Positions 7,250-16,094 of a stretch of DNA of 32,498 nt are shown here, piece after piece. The position numbers and the translations under genes were made by a program. The notes under the pieces are model-generated. The model ran no database searches. It had not been told where the DNA came from and saw only the letters and a program-made list of their open reading frames with translations. The stretch comes from an uncultured beta proteobacterium (lineage in GTDB: Bacteria; Pseudomonadota; Gammaproteobacteria; Burkholderiales; Burkholderiaceae_C), in the NCBI GenBank assembly GCA_903894475.1, contig CAITQH010000379.1:1-32498 (forward strand), read 5' to 3'. The number at the start of each line of letters is the position of its first letter. The stretch's first letter is position 1.

Positions 7250-9928
7250 ATGGACAAGCACTTTCTGACGCCACTTTTTTCACCCAAGTCGATCGCGGTA
7301 TTTGCCGGTCGGGCGGATGATCCAAGCTCGCAGACTTCCCAGGCAAAGGTGCTCTTGCAGGCTCTACGTGCGCAGCGCTTTGCCGGCACTCTGGCTTTTG
7401 TGGACATTCATGCCACGGGCACGCTGGCCGATCTGGCTGAAGCCCAGGCCGACCTTGCCTTGATCGCTTTGCCCGCTGACGAGGTGGCGACGGCCCTGGA
7501 ACTGGCCGGTCGCATCAAGTGCCGTGCAGCGCTCGTGATCTCCAGTGGCATGGGCGCCGCACAGGCGCTTGAACTGCACAAGATTGCACGGCGCGACGGC
7601 ATTTATCTGCTCGGCCCCAATTGCATGGGGTTCCAGCGGCCTCAACTGCAACTCAATGCCAGCGTGGCAGGTCAGCTGTGTGCCAAGGGGCCACTGGCGC
7701 TGGTGTCGCAATCGGGCGCGCTGACCTCTTCGATTCTGGACTGGGCGCAGAAGAACGGCGTCGGCTTTTCAACCGTCGTCTCGCTCGGTCCCAATACCGA
7801 CGTCGACATGGCGCAGGTGCTTGATTTTCTGGCGGCTGATGCGCAGACGCACAGCATCGTGGTCTACCTCGAAGGCATCAGCAGTGCGCGCCGTTTCATG
7901 AGCGCCTTGCGCGCTGCCGCCAACGTCAAGCCGGTGGTGGTACTCAAGTCCGGCCGCAAGCCAGCCGGCAACATGGCAGCGCTGACCCATTCCGGCGCCA
8001 TTGTTGGCAGCGACGACGTGTTTGATGCAGCCTTGCGGCGTGCCGGTGCGGTGCGTGTACGCTCTTTTGTTGCGTTGTTTTCCGCCGCCAAGTGTCTTGC
8101 TTCGCGTTATCGCGTCGTGGGGCGGCGACTGGCGATTGTGACAAATGGAGGTGGCCCCGGTGTCCTGGCGGCCGACTGGATCAGCGAGGTCAACCTGCAA
8201 CTTGCCTGCTTGACGGGCGAGCAGTCGAGGGCTTTGCAAACCCAACTGCCACCACTGGCCTCCTTGACTGACTTGATTGATGTATCCGAGGAAGCGGGTC
8301 CCGAGCACTTTAAGGCGGCGCTGGAAATTGCCGACAAGGCGCGTCAGGTGGATGGTGTGCTGGCAATTTACTCGCCGAAAGTTGGCATCGACAGCGCCGC
8401 GATTGCCTCGGTGCTGGCGACCAGCAACAAGACGCTTGGCAAGCCGCTGCTGACTTGCCTGATGGGTGATGCAACGGTGGGTCAGGCACGCCAGATCCTC
8501 AACGACGCAGCGATTCCGACCTTTCGCACACCGGAGGCGGCGGTGGGAGCCTTTGGCAATATCGCTTCCTTCTATCAGAACCAGCAATTGCTGCAGCAAA
8601 CGCCGCCGCCCATGTCCGATCTGGCCAAGCCCGACCTCGATGGCGCCCGCATGCTGATCGAGAACGTGCTGGCCGAGCGCCGCAAGGTGTTGACCGAGAT
8701 GGAATCGAAGGCCTTGCTCGCCGCATTCCACATTCCCGTGACGCGGACCATCCTGGCGCGCAGTGCCAACGAAGCGATCATGATCGCCAGCCAACTCGGC
8801 TTTCCGGTAGCACTCAAGATCGATTCACCCGATATCAGCCACAAGTCGGACGTGCAAGGCGTGGCACTGAACATCCTCAATGCGGTTGGTGTGCGGGACA
8901 CCTACGCCGACATGGTGCAGACGGTAGCGCGCTTGCAGCCCCAGGCGCGCATCAACGGTGTTACGGTGCAGAACATGTCGAGCCAGAAGCGGGGTCGTGA
9001 GCTCTACATCGGAATGGTCACGGACGAGCCGTTTGGACCGGTGATTGTGTTTGGCTCCGGTGGCACCATGATTGAGCTGATCAACGATCGTGCCATGGAG
9101 TTGCCGCCGCTCAACCAGTTCCTGGCGCGCAGCCTTATTGCGCGGGCGCGGGTTGCGGAGACGCTGGGCGAATGGCGCGGCAGCTCGGCTATCAATATGG
9201 AGGCGCTCGAACAGGTGTTGTTGCGGGTTTCGGAGATGGTGTGCGAACTGCCCCAATTGCGCGAGATGGACATCAACCCGATCATTGTTGACGAGTCCGG
9301 TGCCGTGGCGGTCGATGCGCGCATTGTGGTGGACAACGCGCCGCCCGGCATGCACAACTACAGCCACCTGGCGATCCTGCCCTACCCATCGCAACACGAA
9401 CAGGTCTGGCCACTGCCTGGCGGTGGTGAATACACGGTGCGCCCGATCCATCCGGACGACGCCAGCATGCTGCAGGAGTTTGTGCGCGACCTCTCTCCCG
9501 AGAGCCGTTACTTCCGCTTTATTTCGAGCATGCAGGAACTGCCGGCCAGCATGCTGGCGCGATTCACGCTGATCGACTACGACCGCGAAATGGCGCTCGT
9601 GGCCGTGGTGCGCGAACAGCGTGTTGGCCCGGATGGAGAAACTGCGGAAGTTTCGCGCCTGTTGGGCGTTTCGCGTTACATCACGAACCCGGACCGCAGC
9701 ACTTGCGAGTTCTCGCTGGTGGTAGCAGACGACAGCAAAGGCAAAGGCCTTGGCTCGCGCCTGATGCTATCGATCATGAACTTTGCCCGGGAGAAGGGTC
9801 TGACGGAAATCGAGGGTCTGGTACTGGCTAACAACCCGACCATGCTCAAGCTGATGCGCGCTCTGGGTTTTACCATCAAGCAGTACCCGGACGACGCCGA
9901 TTTCAAACTCGTGACGCAGACGCTGTAG
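7250..9928 (+). CDS. ADP-forming acyl-CoA synthetase fused to GNAT acetyltransferase (PatZ/Pat-like)
   Basis: The 892-aa protein carries in order a CoA-binding Rossmann domain (about 5-130), succinyl-CoA ligase-like domains (about 145-450), an ATP-grasp domain (about 480-700) and a C-terminal GNAT domain (about 724-890). The phospho-His of ADP-forming synthetases is present as H247 in LTHSGAIVG. The GNAT acetyl-CoA loop reads KGKGLGSRL. This is the architecture of PatZ/YfiQ lysine acetyltransferases, which often modify acetyl-CoA synthetases. Because H247 is kept, the synthetase half could still make acetyl-CoA from acetate or the reverse. It is alone on the plus strand, divergent from dinB and near the ackA/pta operon, which fits a role in acetyl-CoA and acetylation control. 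Start ATG 7250. Confidence 0.93.
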   Translation: MDKHFLTPLFSPKSIAVFAGRADDPSSQTSQAKVLLQALRAQRFAGTLAFVDIHATGTLADLAEAQADLALIALPADEVATALELAGRIKCRAALVISSGMGAAQALELHKIARRDGIYLLGPNCMGFQRPQLQLNASVAGQLCAKGPLALVSQSGALTSSILDWAQKNGVGFSTVVSLGPNTDVDMAQVLDFLAADAQTHSIVVYLEGISSARRFMSALRAAANVKPVVVLKSGRKPAGNMAALTHSGAIVGSDDVFDAALRRAGAVRVRSFVALFSAAKCLASRYRVVGRRLAIVTNGGGPGVLAADWISEVNLQLACLTGEQSRALQTQLPPLASLTDLIDVSEEAGPEHFKAALEIADKARQVDGVLAIYSPKVGIDSAAIASVLATSNKTLGKPLLTCLMGDATVGQARQILNDAAIPTFRTPEAAVGAFGNIASFYQNQQLLQQTPPPMSDLAKPDLDGARMLIENVLAERRKVLTEMESKALLAAFHIPVTRTILARSANEAIMIASQLGFPVALKIDSPDISHKSDVQGVALNILNAVGVRDTYADMVQTVARLQPQARINGVTVQNMSSQKRGRELYIGMVTDEPFGPVIVFGSGGTMIELINDRAMELPPLNQFLARSLIARARVAETLGEWRGSSAINMEALEQVLLRVSEMVCELPQLREMDINPIIVDESGAVAVDARIVVDNAPPGMHNYSHLAILPYPSQHEQVWPLPGGGEYTVRPIHPDDASMLQEFVRDLSPESRYFRFISSMQELPASMLARFTLIDYDREMALVAVVREQRVGPDGETAEVSRLLGVSRYITNPDRSTCEFSLVVADDSKGKGLGSRLMLSIMNFAREKGLTEIEGLVLANNPTMLKLMRALGFTIKQYPDDADFKLVTQTL

Positions 9929-10061
9929 AGCGTTGCATTGTCAGCGGAAAATGACTGAGACCAGGAGCACAGCCAGCAATCCGGCAGCGCCGGCAAAGAC
10001 GGTTATTGCTGCAGGATCGGTACAGCAGCAATTGGTCGTTATCGAAATAGTCCAATGAAAA
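9929..10061. other. Short gap between convergent genes with a possible small membrane ORF
   Basis: A weak stem ACGCT-GTAG-AGCGT spans the synthetase stop codon (9920-9933), without a T tract. On the minus strand an open frame 9941-10093 (TTG start inside the TetR gene) would encode about 50 aa. It ends in a hydrophobic stretch (VFAGAAGLLAVLLVSVIF) resembling one membrane helix. It has no ATG and overlaps the TetR stop in another frame, so it may be chance. Confidence 0.25.
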
Positions 10062-10682
10062 CTATGCCGAAGACGCAGGCGTTTGCCTTTCAATAAGATA
10101 CTTCGTGATAACCGACAGCAGGTGCTTCTTCGAGTTGACCGTGCTTGATGGCCGACTTAACGCTTGGTGACCACCTGCAATGGCTAAATAGAAGAGCGCT
10201 GCCAACTCGGACGCTTTCGTTGCTTCGCCCGTCAGTCTTACGAACCCCTGTTCGAAAAGATCAAAGCGCATTTGATCCACCTCAAGCAGCATGCTTGCAA
10301 CTGCCCGGTCGCGCCGCCCAAGGCCGCGCAGAGCCAACTCGAAGCGCAGGTTTTCAACGTCGCTTCCGGCGTGCGCCAAGGCCGCTTTGAGGATGAGCTT
10401 CAAGTCCGCCGGTGGATCACCCGTGGCCTGACTTCTGACTTTTTGGTCCAGTTCAACCTCGCGCTTGTGCCAACGAGCTAGCAGGGTGGAAATCAAATCA
10501 GCATGGTCACTGAAATGCCAATAAAAGCTGCCACGTGTAACGCCCAACCTATCGGCAAGCATCAGCACGCGAACATTGTCAAAACCCCCTTCCACCACCG
10601 CCTTGAACGCCGCGTCCAGCCAATCTTCTCTGGTCAACCGCGGTACCACCGCACTGGTCTTTGCTTTGGTTGCTGATTTCAT
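10062..10682 (-). CDS. TetR/AcrR family transcriptional regulator
   Basis: A 206-aa one-component regulator. Residues about 16-65 form the TetR DNA-binding domain: helix 1 at WLDAAFKAVVEGG, the helix-turn-helix at MLADRLGVTRGSFYWHF, then DLISTLL. The C-terminal ligand-binding part is divergent, so the effector cannot be named. It is divergent from the outer-membrane protein gene at 10932. The shared region holds a perfect palindrome at 10836-10853 that is a natural operator. It probably represses that gene and perhaps the downstream monooxygenase/sulfatase genes until a substrate or its CoA ester binds; this role is inferred from position. Confidence 0.9.
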   Translation of the reverse strand: MKSATKAKTSAVVPRLTREDWLDAAFKAVVEGGFDNVRVLMLADRLGVTRGSFYWHFSDHADLISTLLARWHKREVELDQKVRSQATGDPPADLKLILKAALAHAGSDVENLRFELALRGLGRRDRAVASMLLEVDQMRFDLFEQGFVRLTGEATKASELAALFYLAIAGGHQALSRPSSTVNSKKHLLSVITKYLIERQTPASSA

Positions 10683-10835
10683 CTGCTTTTTGACTCTTCA
10701 AGCATGCGTCTATCTCCTGCGAATACGGCACATTTGTTTCCCGAGCAGGCAAACAGAACATGCAGTTTGACACGCCACGACCTAGTGAAAACCCTGTTAT
10801 ATGGTCTTGCGATGGGGTGCTATATTGGGTCCGGC

Positions 10836-10853
10836 CCGTACATCAGTGTACGG
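10836..10853. promoter_or_regulatory. Putative TetR operator, 18-bp palindrome
   Basis: CCGTACA-TCAG-TGTACGG is a perfect inverted repeat with 7-bp arms and a 4-bp spacer. It sits 79 bp upstream of the start codon at 10932, in the divergent region with the TetR gene. A TATATT hexamer at 10821-10826 could be a -10 element just before it, which would place the operator over the transcription start. Size and symmetry fit TetR dimers. Confidence 0.6.
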
Positions 10854-10931
10854 AAAGCGAATGTATCAGAAATGTGCCAGATCAAACCAAGCCGGCATGC
10901 CCTCGATTGAAATTTACAAGGAGACAACACC

Positions 10932-12125
10932 ATGAACAGACCAGACGCAAGGAATCGGCCCGTGACAAGGGTATTCAAGACTGCCAGTTGCCTGGCTCTG
11001 GTGGCGCTAGCCACACAGGTGAACGCAGCGGAGAGTTCGCGCTCGCGCCAGGCACCGATGGGCACCTTTGGCGGTGAGATTGCAGCGGCGGCCGACAAGC
11101 CCGGCTTTTTCGGCAGCATGATCCTGACCTATGCACACATCACCGGCGTCACCGATGACACCGGCGACGACGCCACGTCGGCCACCGCGCCGCTGGGCAA
11201 GAGCCCCATACCCTCGGTCGTGCCTCTGCCTACTGGAACTCCCTCCAAAGGCGCGGTACCCGATGGGACATTCAAGCTCACTGGCATCGGACCGGTCAAT
11301 CTTCTGAACAACCAGAAGGTGCTTACCTTCTTGGGTGGCTACATGACCGAAGAGACCTATGCCGGTGGCCATCTGGCGTTTGCCTTACAGACCTCCTACC
11401 AGCAGCAGGATCGCACCCTGGCTGTTCCTCTCACTTTCGGCGTAACACCGACCCCGCCAGCGCAGCTGGCGCCGCTGGTCAATGCTGTAGCAGCCGCTGC
11501 CCAGGCGCAGATCGTGGCCGCACTTGCTGCAAAGCTGGTGACCCAGAACATGAGCATTGAGGGCTTTGGTGATACCGAACTCTCGGCGCTGTGGGTGCGT
11601 CACCAGGACCGCATGAAGATCGCTGCCGGCGTTTCGGTCTTTGCTCCTACGGGCAATTACGATGCCAATCGCGGCACCAACCTCGGCTACGGCAACTTCT
11701 TCTCCGTGCGCCCTGGCGTTGCAGTGACTTATTCGCTCAATCCAGACCACGCCAGCGAAGACTGGGACCGCGGCGTTACCGTGGCCGGACGCGTCTCATA
11801 CATGATCAATGGCACCAACAGCGACACCGACTACCGCACCGGCAATCTTTTGTACACCGAGGCGGCCATCGTCAAGGTGATGCCCGGCGCGCGTCTGGCC
11901 TTTGGCACCAACATCTTTCATATTCAACAAACGACTGACGACAGCGGAACAGGTCTGGGCACCAACCCTCTGGTGCGCTTTCAGCTCAGCGGCATCGGTC
12001 CCTTTCTGTCCTTCAAGCTGCCCGACCAGAACGCCGGCTTCAACCTCAACTACACGAAGAACTTTGGCGGCCACAACGCGCAGTACGGCAGTTACTTGCA
12101 GCTGCGCTTTGTTAAGGATTTTTGA
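10932..12125 (+). CDS. Outer-membrane beta-barrel, SphA / MetA-pathway-of-phenol-degradation-like
   Basis: A 397-aa exported protein. The N-terminus has a basic stretch then a hydrophobic core (ASCLALVALATQVNA), with a likely signal peptidase site after VNA at about residue 33. The remainder shows alternating amphipathic strands and ends in an aromatic-rich final strand with terminal Phe (LQLRFVKDF), as in barrels inserted by BAM. Overall similarity is to the 'transporter / phenol MetA degradation pathway' family (SphA-like). Members are found beside catabolic genes for aromatic, steroid or other hydrophobic substrates and probably help uptake. An AGGAG site lies 8 bp before ATG 10932. It is controlled, by inference, by the divergent TetR. 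A strong stem-loop follows the stop. Confidence 0.82.
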   Translation: MNRPDARNRPVTRVFKTASCLALVALATQVNAAESSRSRQAPMGTFGGEIAAAADKPGFFGSMILTYAHITGVTDDTGDDATSATAPLGKSPIPSVVPLPTGTPSKGAVPDGTFKLTGIGPVNLLNNQKVLTFLGGYMTEETYAGGHLAFALQTSYQQQDRTLAVPLTFGVTPTPPAQLAPLVNAVAAAAQAQIVAALAAKLVTQNMSIEGFGDTELSALWVRHQDRMKIAAGVSVFAPTGNYDANRGTNLGYGNFFSVRPGVAVTYSLNPDHASEDWDRGVTVAGRVSYMINGTNSDTDYRTGNLLYTEAAIVKVMPGARLAFGTNIFHIQQTTDDSGTGLGTNPLVRFQLSGIGPFLSFKLPDQNAGFNLNYTKNFGGHNAQYGSYLQLRFVKDF

Positions 12126-12152
12126 GCTGAATGATGACGAAGGGCCGAATGA

Positions 12153-12194
12153 GGGCCAGGTGGTGCTGGTGATACAGAGTCAGCCACCTGGCCC
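12153..12194 (+). terminator. Strong intercistronic stem-loop
   Basis: Arms GGGCCAGGTGG (12153-12163) and CCACCTGGCCC (12184-12194) are perfectly complementary over 11 bp, with a further CTG/CAG pairing inside. No U tract follows. It may be a partial terminator or a 3' stabiliser that separates expression of the barrel gene from the flavoprotein gene starting at 12254. Confidence 0.55.
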
Positions 12195-12253
12195 GAACTT
12201 TAAGGGCGCGAAACGAACTTCCCAACTGCGGAATTTTGAAATGGAGAAGCCCG

Positions 12254-13204
12254 ATGGCAATCAATAACCGCGTTACCGCCATGCTGGGTGTCGAATATCC
12301 CATCGTGCAGGCGCCGATGGCCTGGATTTCCAGAGCCCAACTTGCGGCGGCGGTGTCGAACGCCGGTGGCATGGGCATCATCGAGACTTCGTCTGGCCAA
12401 CTCGATGTCATCAAAGGTGAGATCGCAAAGATGCGCAATCTCACCGACAAACCCTTCGGTGTCAATATCGCTCTGGCCTACGTGCGCGATCCGGGCATCG
12501 TTCAATTTGTGGTCGATCAGGGGATACGGTTTGTCACCACCAGTGCCGGTGACCCGACCAAATTCACCGCACCACTCAAAGCGGCTGGCCTGACCGTGTT
12601 TCATGTGGTGCCAACTCTGAAGGCTGCGCTGAAGGCGATCGAAGCCGGCGTCGACGGTTTGGTGGTGGAGGGTGCTGAGGGCGGTGGCTTCAAAAATCCG
12701 CAGCCGGTGATGTCGATGGTGCTGCTGCCGCTGATCGCCGAAAAGGTCGGCGTGCCTGTCATCGCGGCTGGAGGCTTCTCTTGCGGTCGCAGCATGGCGG
12801 CGGCGTTTGCGCTCGGTGCCGAAGGCATCCAGATGGGAACCAGAATGGTTTGCTCGCAGGAAAGCCCGGTGCATGCCAACTGGAAGCAGGCCATTGTGAA
12901 TGCGGCAGAGACCGATACCATCTTTCTTAATCAGTTCTCCAAACCGGTCGTTCGCGTGTTGCGCACCGAGAAGACCTCACGCCTGGAACGCGAACTCGTG
13001 CCCAATTACGCCGGCCCACCCCTGATGGCGGAATTTGGCAACATGCTGGACCTCTATGAAAACGGCGATATGGAAGCCTCCATTGCGCTGTGCGGTCAGG
13101 TTGCCGGACGCATAGCGAGCGTCAAGACCGTAGCAGAAATCATTGCTGAGACCATGCGGGAATTTGAGGAAACAGTCAGAGCCATGGCCAGCAACTACCT
13201 CTGA
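12254..13204 (+). CDS. Nitronate monooxygenase-like FMN protein, His motif replaced
   Basis: A 316-aa TIM-barrel flavoprotein of the NMO/2-nitropropane dioxygenase/FabK superfamily. N-terminal block EYPIVQAPMAWISRAQLAAA, the flavin segment SNAGGMGII and the phosphate-binding VIAAGGFSCGRS..AFALGAEGIQMGTR are clear. The position that is a His in class I nitronate monooxygenases (GGH) is Phe here, F146 in EGAEGGGFKNPQ, so true nitronate oxidation is doubtful. An enoyl reductase-type or other flavin role is possible. Start ATG 12254 is chosen for the GGAGA site 6 bp upstream; a TTG 18 bp earlier lacks one. It is followed 49 bp later by the sulfatase, so they probably form one operon. Confidence 0.85.
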   Translation: MAINNRVTAMLGVEYPIVQAPMAWISRAQLAAAVSNAGGMGIIETSSGQLDVIKGEIAKMRNLTDKPFGVNIALAYVRDPGIVQFVVDQGIRFVTTSAGDPTKFTAPLKAAGLTVFHVVPTLKAALKAIEAGVDGLVVEGAEGGGFKNPQPVMSMVLLPLIAEKVGVPVIAAGGFSCGRSMAAAFALGAEGIQMGTRMVCSQESPVHANWKQAIVNAAETDTIFLNQFSKPVVRVLRTEKTSRLERELVPNYAGPPLMAEFGNMLDLYENGDMEASIALCGQVAGRIASVKTVAEIIAETMREFEETVRAMASNYL

Positions 13205-13253
13205 ACGCAGAGTTTGCCGGCTTTGGTATCGTAATCATCACGGAGACTGGAAA

Positions 13254-14915
13254 ATGATCAAGCGCATCGTCTGGAGTCTGATCGTCCTCCTGCTATTTGG
13301 CGGGCTGGGTCTGGTCGCCATCGGCGGGCGCGAAGGCGCCATGGTGCTGTATGTGAAGTACATTCTGCGCAAGCACAGCGCCCCGTTTCGGGAAGTGAAC
13401 TGGCAGGCCGGGCCGGCAAGCCCTCAGCCTGGCGACAAAAAACGTCCGAATATCATTGTCATTCTGGCCGACGACCTTGGCTTCAACGACATCACGTTCT
13501 ATGGTGGCGGCATCGCGGGCGGTAGCGTACCAACACCGAACATCGATGCCATCGCTCGCGATGGCGTCAACTTCACACAGGGCTACGCCGGCAACGCGAC
13601 CTGCGCCCCCTCGCGTGCTGCCATGATGACCGGGCGCTACGCGACCCGTTTCGGTTTCGAGTTCACTCCGGTGCCAGTGGAATTCGCCCGGCTCGTGGGC
13701 AAGCACCACGCGCCCGGCAGTCTGCGCGATACGATTTATTATGCGGAGCGTGAGCGCGACATGCCGGTGTACGAAGACATGGGCTTGCCGACCAGCGAAG
13801 TCACGATTGCCAAATTGCTCAAGGGAGCCGGCTACCATACGCTGCATCTGGGCAAATGGCATCTGGGCGACAGCCCACAATATCGATCCTACGCCCACGG
13901 TTTTGATGAATCGCTGTCCTTGCAGCACGGCGCTTCGATGTTCCTGCCCGAGCGTGACTCGAATGTGGTCAACTCCAAGCAGGACTTCGACATGATCGAC
14001 CAGTTTCTGTGGGCCAGCGCGCCCTGGGGCGTGCGGTTTAACGACGGCGAAGTGTTCGAGCCGCGCAACTATCTGACCGACTACCTGACCGACGAAGCAG
14101 TCAAGGCCATCGCAGCCAATAGGAATCGCCCCTTTATGATGTACCTTGCCTACAACGCGCCGCACACGCCGCTGCAGGCTACACGCGCCGACTATGAAGC
14201 GCTGTCTCACATCCAGGACCAGACGACGCGCGTCTACGCCGCCATGATCCGCTCACTTGATCGCAATGTCGGGCGTGTCATGAAGGCGCTGAAAGATCAG
14301 GGGATCGACGACAACACGCTGGTCGTATTCACCAGCGATAACGGCGGTGCCAATTACATCGGCGTGCCGGGCTTGAACCTGCCTTATCGCGGCTGGAAGG
14401 CGACCTTCTTCGACGGTGGCACGCATGTGCCGTACTTCATGCGCTGGCCCGGGACCATTCCACCCAACACACGCTATGAGTCCATGGTGAGCCATTTCGA
14501 TATCTTCGGCACCGCGGCAGCTGCAGCAGGTGCTCAGGCACCGACTGATCGCATCATCGACGGCGTCAATCTGCTGCCCTTTGTTCGTGGCGAGGCCGCG
14601 GGCAAGCCGCATGATCGCCTGTTCTGGCGCGGTGGAGACTACCGCGTGGTGCGCGATGGTGACTGGAAGCTGCAGCTCACCCAACTACCGAAGCAGGACT
14701 GGCTCTACAACCTTGCCAGGGATCCAGGCGAAAAGAACAATCTCGCTGCCAGTGAGCCGGCCAAGGTGGCCGAGCTCAAGGCACTGATCGAGGGTTTCAA
14801 CAAGCAGCAGGCCAAGCCACTATGGCCGGCATTGGTTGAAGGTGCGTTCACACTGGACAAGACACTCAGAGAGCCACAGAGCGCTGACGACGCCTATATT
14901 TACTGGGCTAACTGA
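13254..14915 (+). CDS. Membrane-anchored sulfatase (formylglycine type I)
   Basis: A 553-aa hydrolase of sulfate esters. An N-terminal hydrophobic helix (residues about 5-25, IVWSLIVLLLFGGLGLVAIG) anchors or exports it to the periplasm. The sulfatase domain starts at RPNIIVILADDLGFND with metal ligands D73 and D74. The sulfatase signature is CAPSRAAMMTGRY. C117 in C-x-P-S-R would be converted to formylglycine, so a formylglycine-generating enzyme must act in trans; none is in this window. Further family blocks are GKWHLG, YLAYNAPHTPLQA and FTSDNGG. The likely start is ATG 13254 with GGAG upstream; an earlier in-frame start would lie inside the preceding gene. The substrate is unknown; neighbours suggest an aromatic or steroid-like sulfate. 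Confidence 0.93.
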   Translation: MIKRIVWSLIVLLLFGGLGLVAIGGREGAMVLYVKYILRKHSAPFREVNWQAGPASPQPGDKKRPNIIVILADDLGFNDITFYGGGIAGGSVPTPNIDAIARDGVNFTQGYAGNATCAPSRAAMMTGRYATRFGFEFTPVPVEFARLVGKHHAPGSLRDTIYYAERERDMPVYEDMGLPTSEVTIAKLLKGAGYHTLHLGKWHLGDSPQYRSYAHGFDESLSLQHGASMFLPERDSNVVNSKQDFDMIDQFLWASAPWGVRFNDGEVFEPRNYLTDYLTDEAVKAIAANRNRPFMMYLAYNAPHTPLQATRADYEALSHIQDQTTRVYAAMIRSLDRNVGRVMKALKDQGIDDNTLVVFTSDNGGANYIGVPGLNLPYRGWKATFFDGGTHVPYFMRWPGTIPPNTRYESMVSHFDIFGTAAAAAGAQAPTDRIIDGVNLLPFVRGEAAGKPHDRLFWRGGDYRVVRDGDWKLQLTQLPKQDWLYNLARDPGEKNNLAASEPAKVAELKALIEGFNKQQAKPLWPALVEGAFTLDKTLREPQSADDAYIYWAN

Positions 14916-14973
14916 AAATGTCCAGGCTGCACGGCCTGATACCGGCAATTACACACCGATAAGGCCAATACCC

Positions 14974-15387
14974 ATGAAGGTCAGCAACAGCGTCTTCCCG
15001 ACAGCAGAACAAGTCAGCGCCATATTTTCAGTTCCCGAGGACGGAGCGTTCGTGATGGTCAATCTTCTCAAGTTCAAGGACAAGGCGAGCTACGAAAATG
15101 GTGAGAACGTCAGTGGTCGCACAGCTTATATGCGCTATGCGTTGCAGATGCGCGCTCTGGTTGAGGCGGCCGGCGGGCGGCTGCTCTATTCGGGAAAAGT
15201 CTCTGGTCTGATGGTGGGTGAGGTCGAAGAGCTCTGGGACACCGTAGGACTCATGGAATATCCGTCGCGTGCCGTGTTTCGCCAAATCACGCGCACTCCC
15301 GAATATCGGGAAATCGAAAAGCACCGCATCGCCGGACTTGCAGGCCAGTTGAACATCGAAACCAAGCAGGACTTCCCGGGCAGGTAA
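14974..15387 (+). CDS. DUF1330-like dimeric alpha/beta-barrel protein
   Basis: A 137-aa cytoplasmic protein. It has the family pattern VMVNLLKFK near the start, a SGR.AYMRYA helix, the AGGRLLYSGKVSG strand, and the later VGLMEYPSRAVFRQI..TPEYREI segment. These are typical of DUF1330-type ferredoxin-like barrels that often accompany catabolic genes; the activity of these proteins is not defined. Start ATG 14974 has AAGG upstream and gives the conserved N-terminus; earlier codons in the frame overlap the sulfatase. It follows the sulfatase by 58 bp and precedes a truncated hydrolase by 26 bp, so it is probably in the same operon. Confidence 0.8.
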   Translation: MKVSNSVFPTAEQVSAIFSVPEDGAFVMVNLLKFKDKASYENGENVSGRTAYMRYALQMRALVEAAGGRLLYSGKVSGLMVGEVEELWDTVGLMEYPSRAVFRQITRTPEYREIEKHRIAGLAGQLNIETKQDFPGR

Positions 15388-15413
15388 GTGCGTTCTGGAA
15401 TAGGGATCGAAGC

Positions 15414-15869
15414 TTGAAATCGCGCATCCTGCTTGGGTTGGGCCTATTGCTCGTCACTATTCTTGGCTTGGGCGCATCGCTATTCGCCCTGGTCTATGCG
15501 CCTGCGCCGTCGAAAGAAGCCTACGCGCTGGTAGACACCGAGTTGCTGGCTTCGCTCAACAAGATGCCGAGTTTTGCGCTGAATGATTGGTCGCTCGTGA
15601 TCGTGCGACCCCTCCTCAGTCGCCTCGATCAGCGACGACTGCCTGCACCGGCGCTGCAACCGGTGGAAAAACTGATTCCTGGCCCACCTGGCGCGCCGCA
15701 GGTGAAACTGATCCTCATTGATCCATCACCCGGAGCCAAAGGGCGTGGTGCGTTTGTCTATCTGCATGGCGGGGGCTACGTGCTTGGGCGGGCTGATCAG
15801 AGGTTGCCTGTTTTGCGCCTCTGGCTGCGGCATCAAGGCAATTTAGCGAACACTGGATCGGCATGCTGA
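15414..15869 (+). pseudogene. Truncated HSL-type alpha/beta hydrolase
   Basis: The open frame encodes an N-terminal membrane helix (residues 5-27) and the beginning of a hormone-sensitive-lipase-type alpha/beta hydrolase, up to the oxyanion-hole motif YLHGGGYVLG. At about nt 15795 the match stops and the remaining residues, from RADQRLPVL to the stop, are unrelated. The nucleophile motif GxSxG, the acid and the His are all absent, so the product cannot be an active hydrolase. A full-length member would be about 330-400 aa; this one is 151 aa. It is the last gene of the plus-strand cluster and would have supplied an esterase. I infer a deletion or insertion breakpoint near 15795. Confidence 0.75.
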
Positions 15870-15891
15870 GGTCGGCGCTAAGCGCTGACCT
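15869..15891. other. Stem-loop near the hydrolase breakpoint
   Basis: AGGTCGGCGCT (15869-15879) pairs with AGCGCTGACCT (15881-15891) with one G-T mismatch, leaving a near-continuous 11-bp stem. There is no T tract on either side. It lies just after the truncated hydrolase frame. It may be a bidirectional transcription stop or part of a decayed mobile element. The stretch 15870-16094 otherwise holds no gene I can support. Confidence 0.4.
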
Positions 15892-16094
15892 TGGGAAGGC
15901 GCGTTGAGCACAGCGACTTGGAGCGCGCACTCGACTGCGACAGCTGGGCCAACGACTGCAGCAGATGCAGCAACACGCGCAGCGTGAGCTCGGCCATTGT
16001 GGGAGGACTCACCCATGCTCTCACCCTTGCGCACGAAATCAAGCGGCGGGTTCTTCAGGTCCAACTGTGCCTTGACTCTTGCTGCCGCTCCGAG

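Noticed and set aside
13293..14210. 305-aa minus-strand frame
   Set aside because: Antisense of the sulfatase gene, which has clear catalytic motifs.
15843..16064. 73-aa minus-strand frame and a 39-aa MAELTLRVLLHLL frame
   Set aside because: No motifs, poor start sites, and they lie in the disordered sequence beside the truncated hydrolase.
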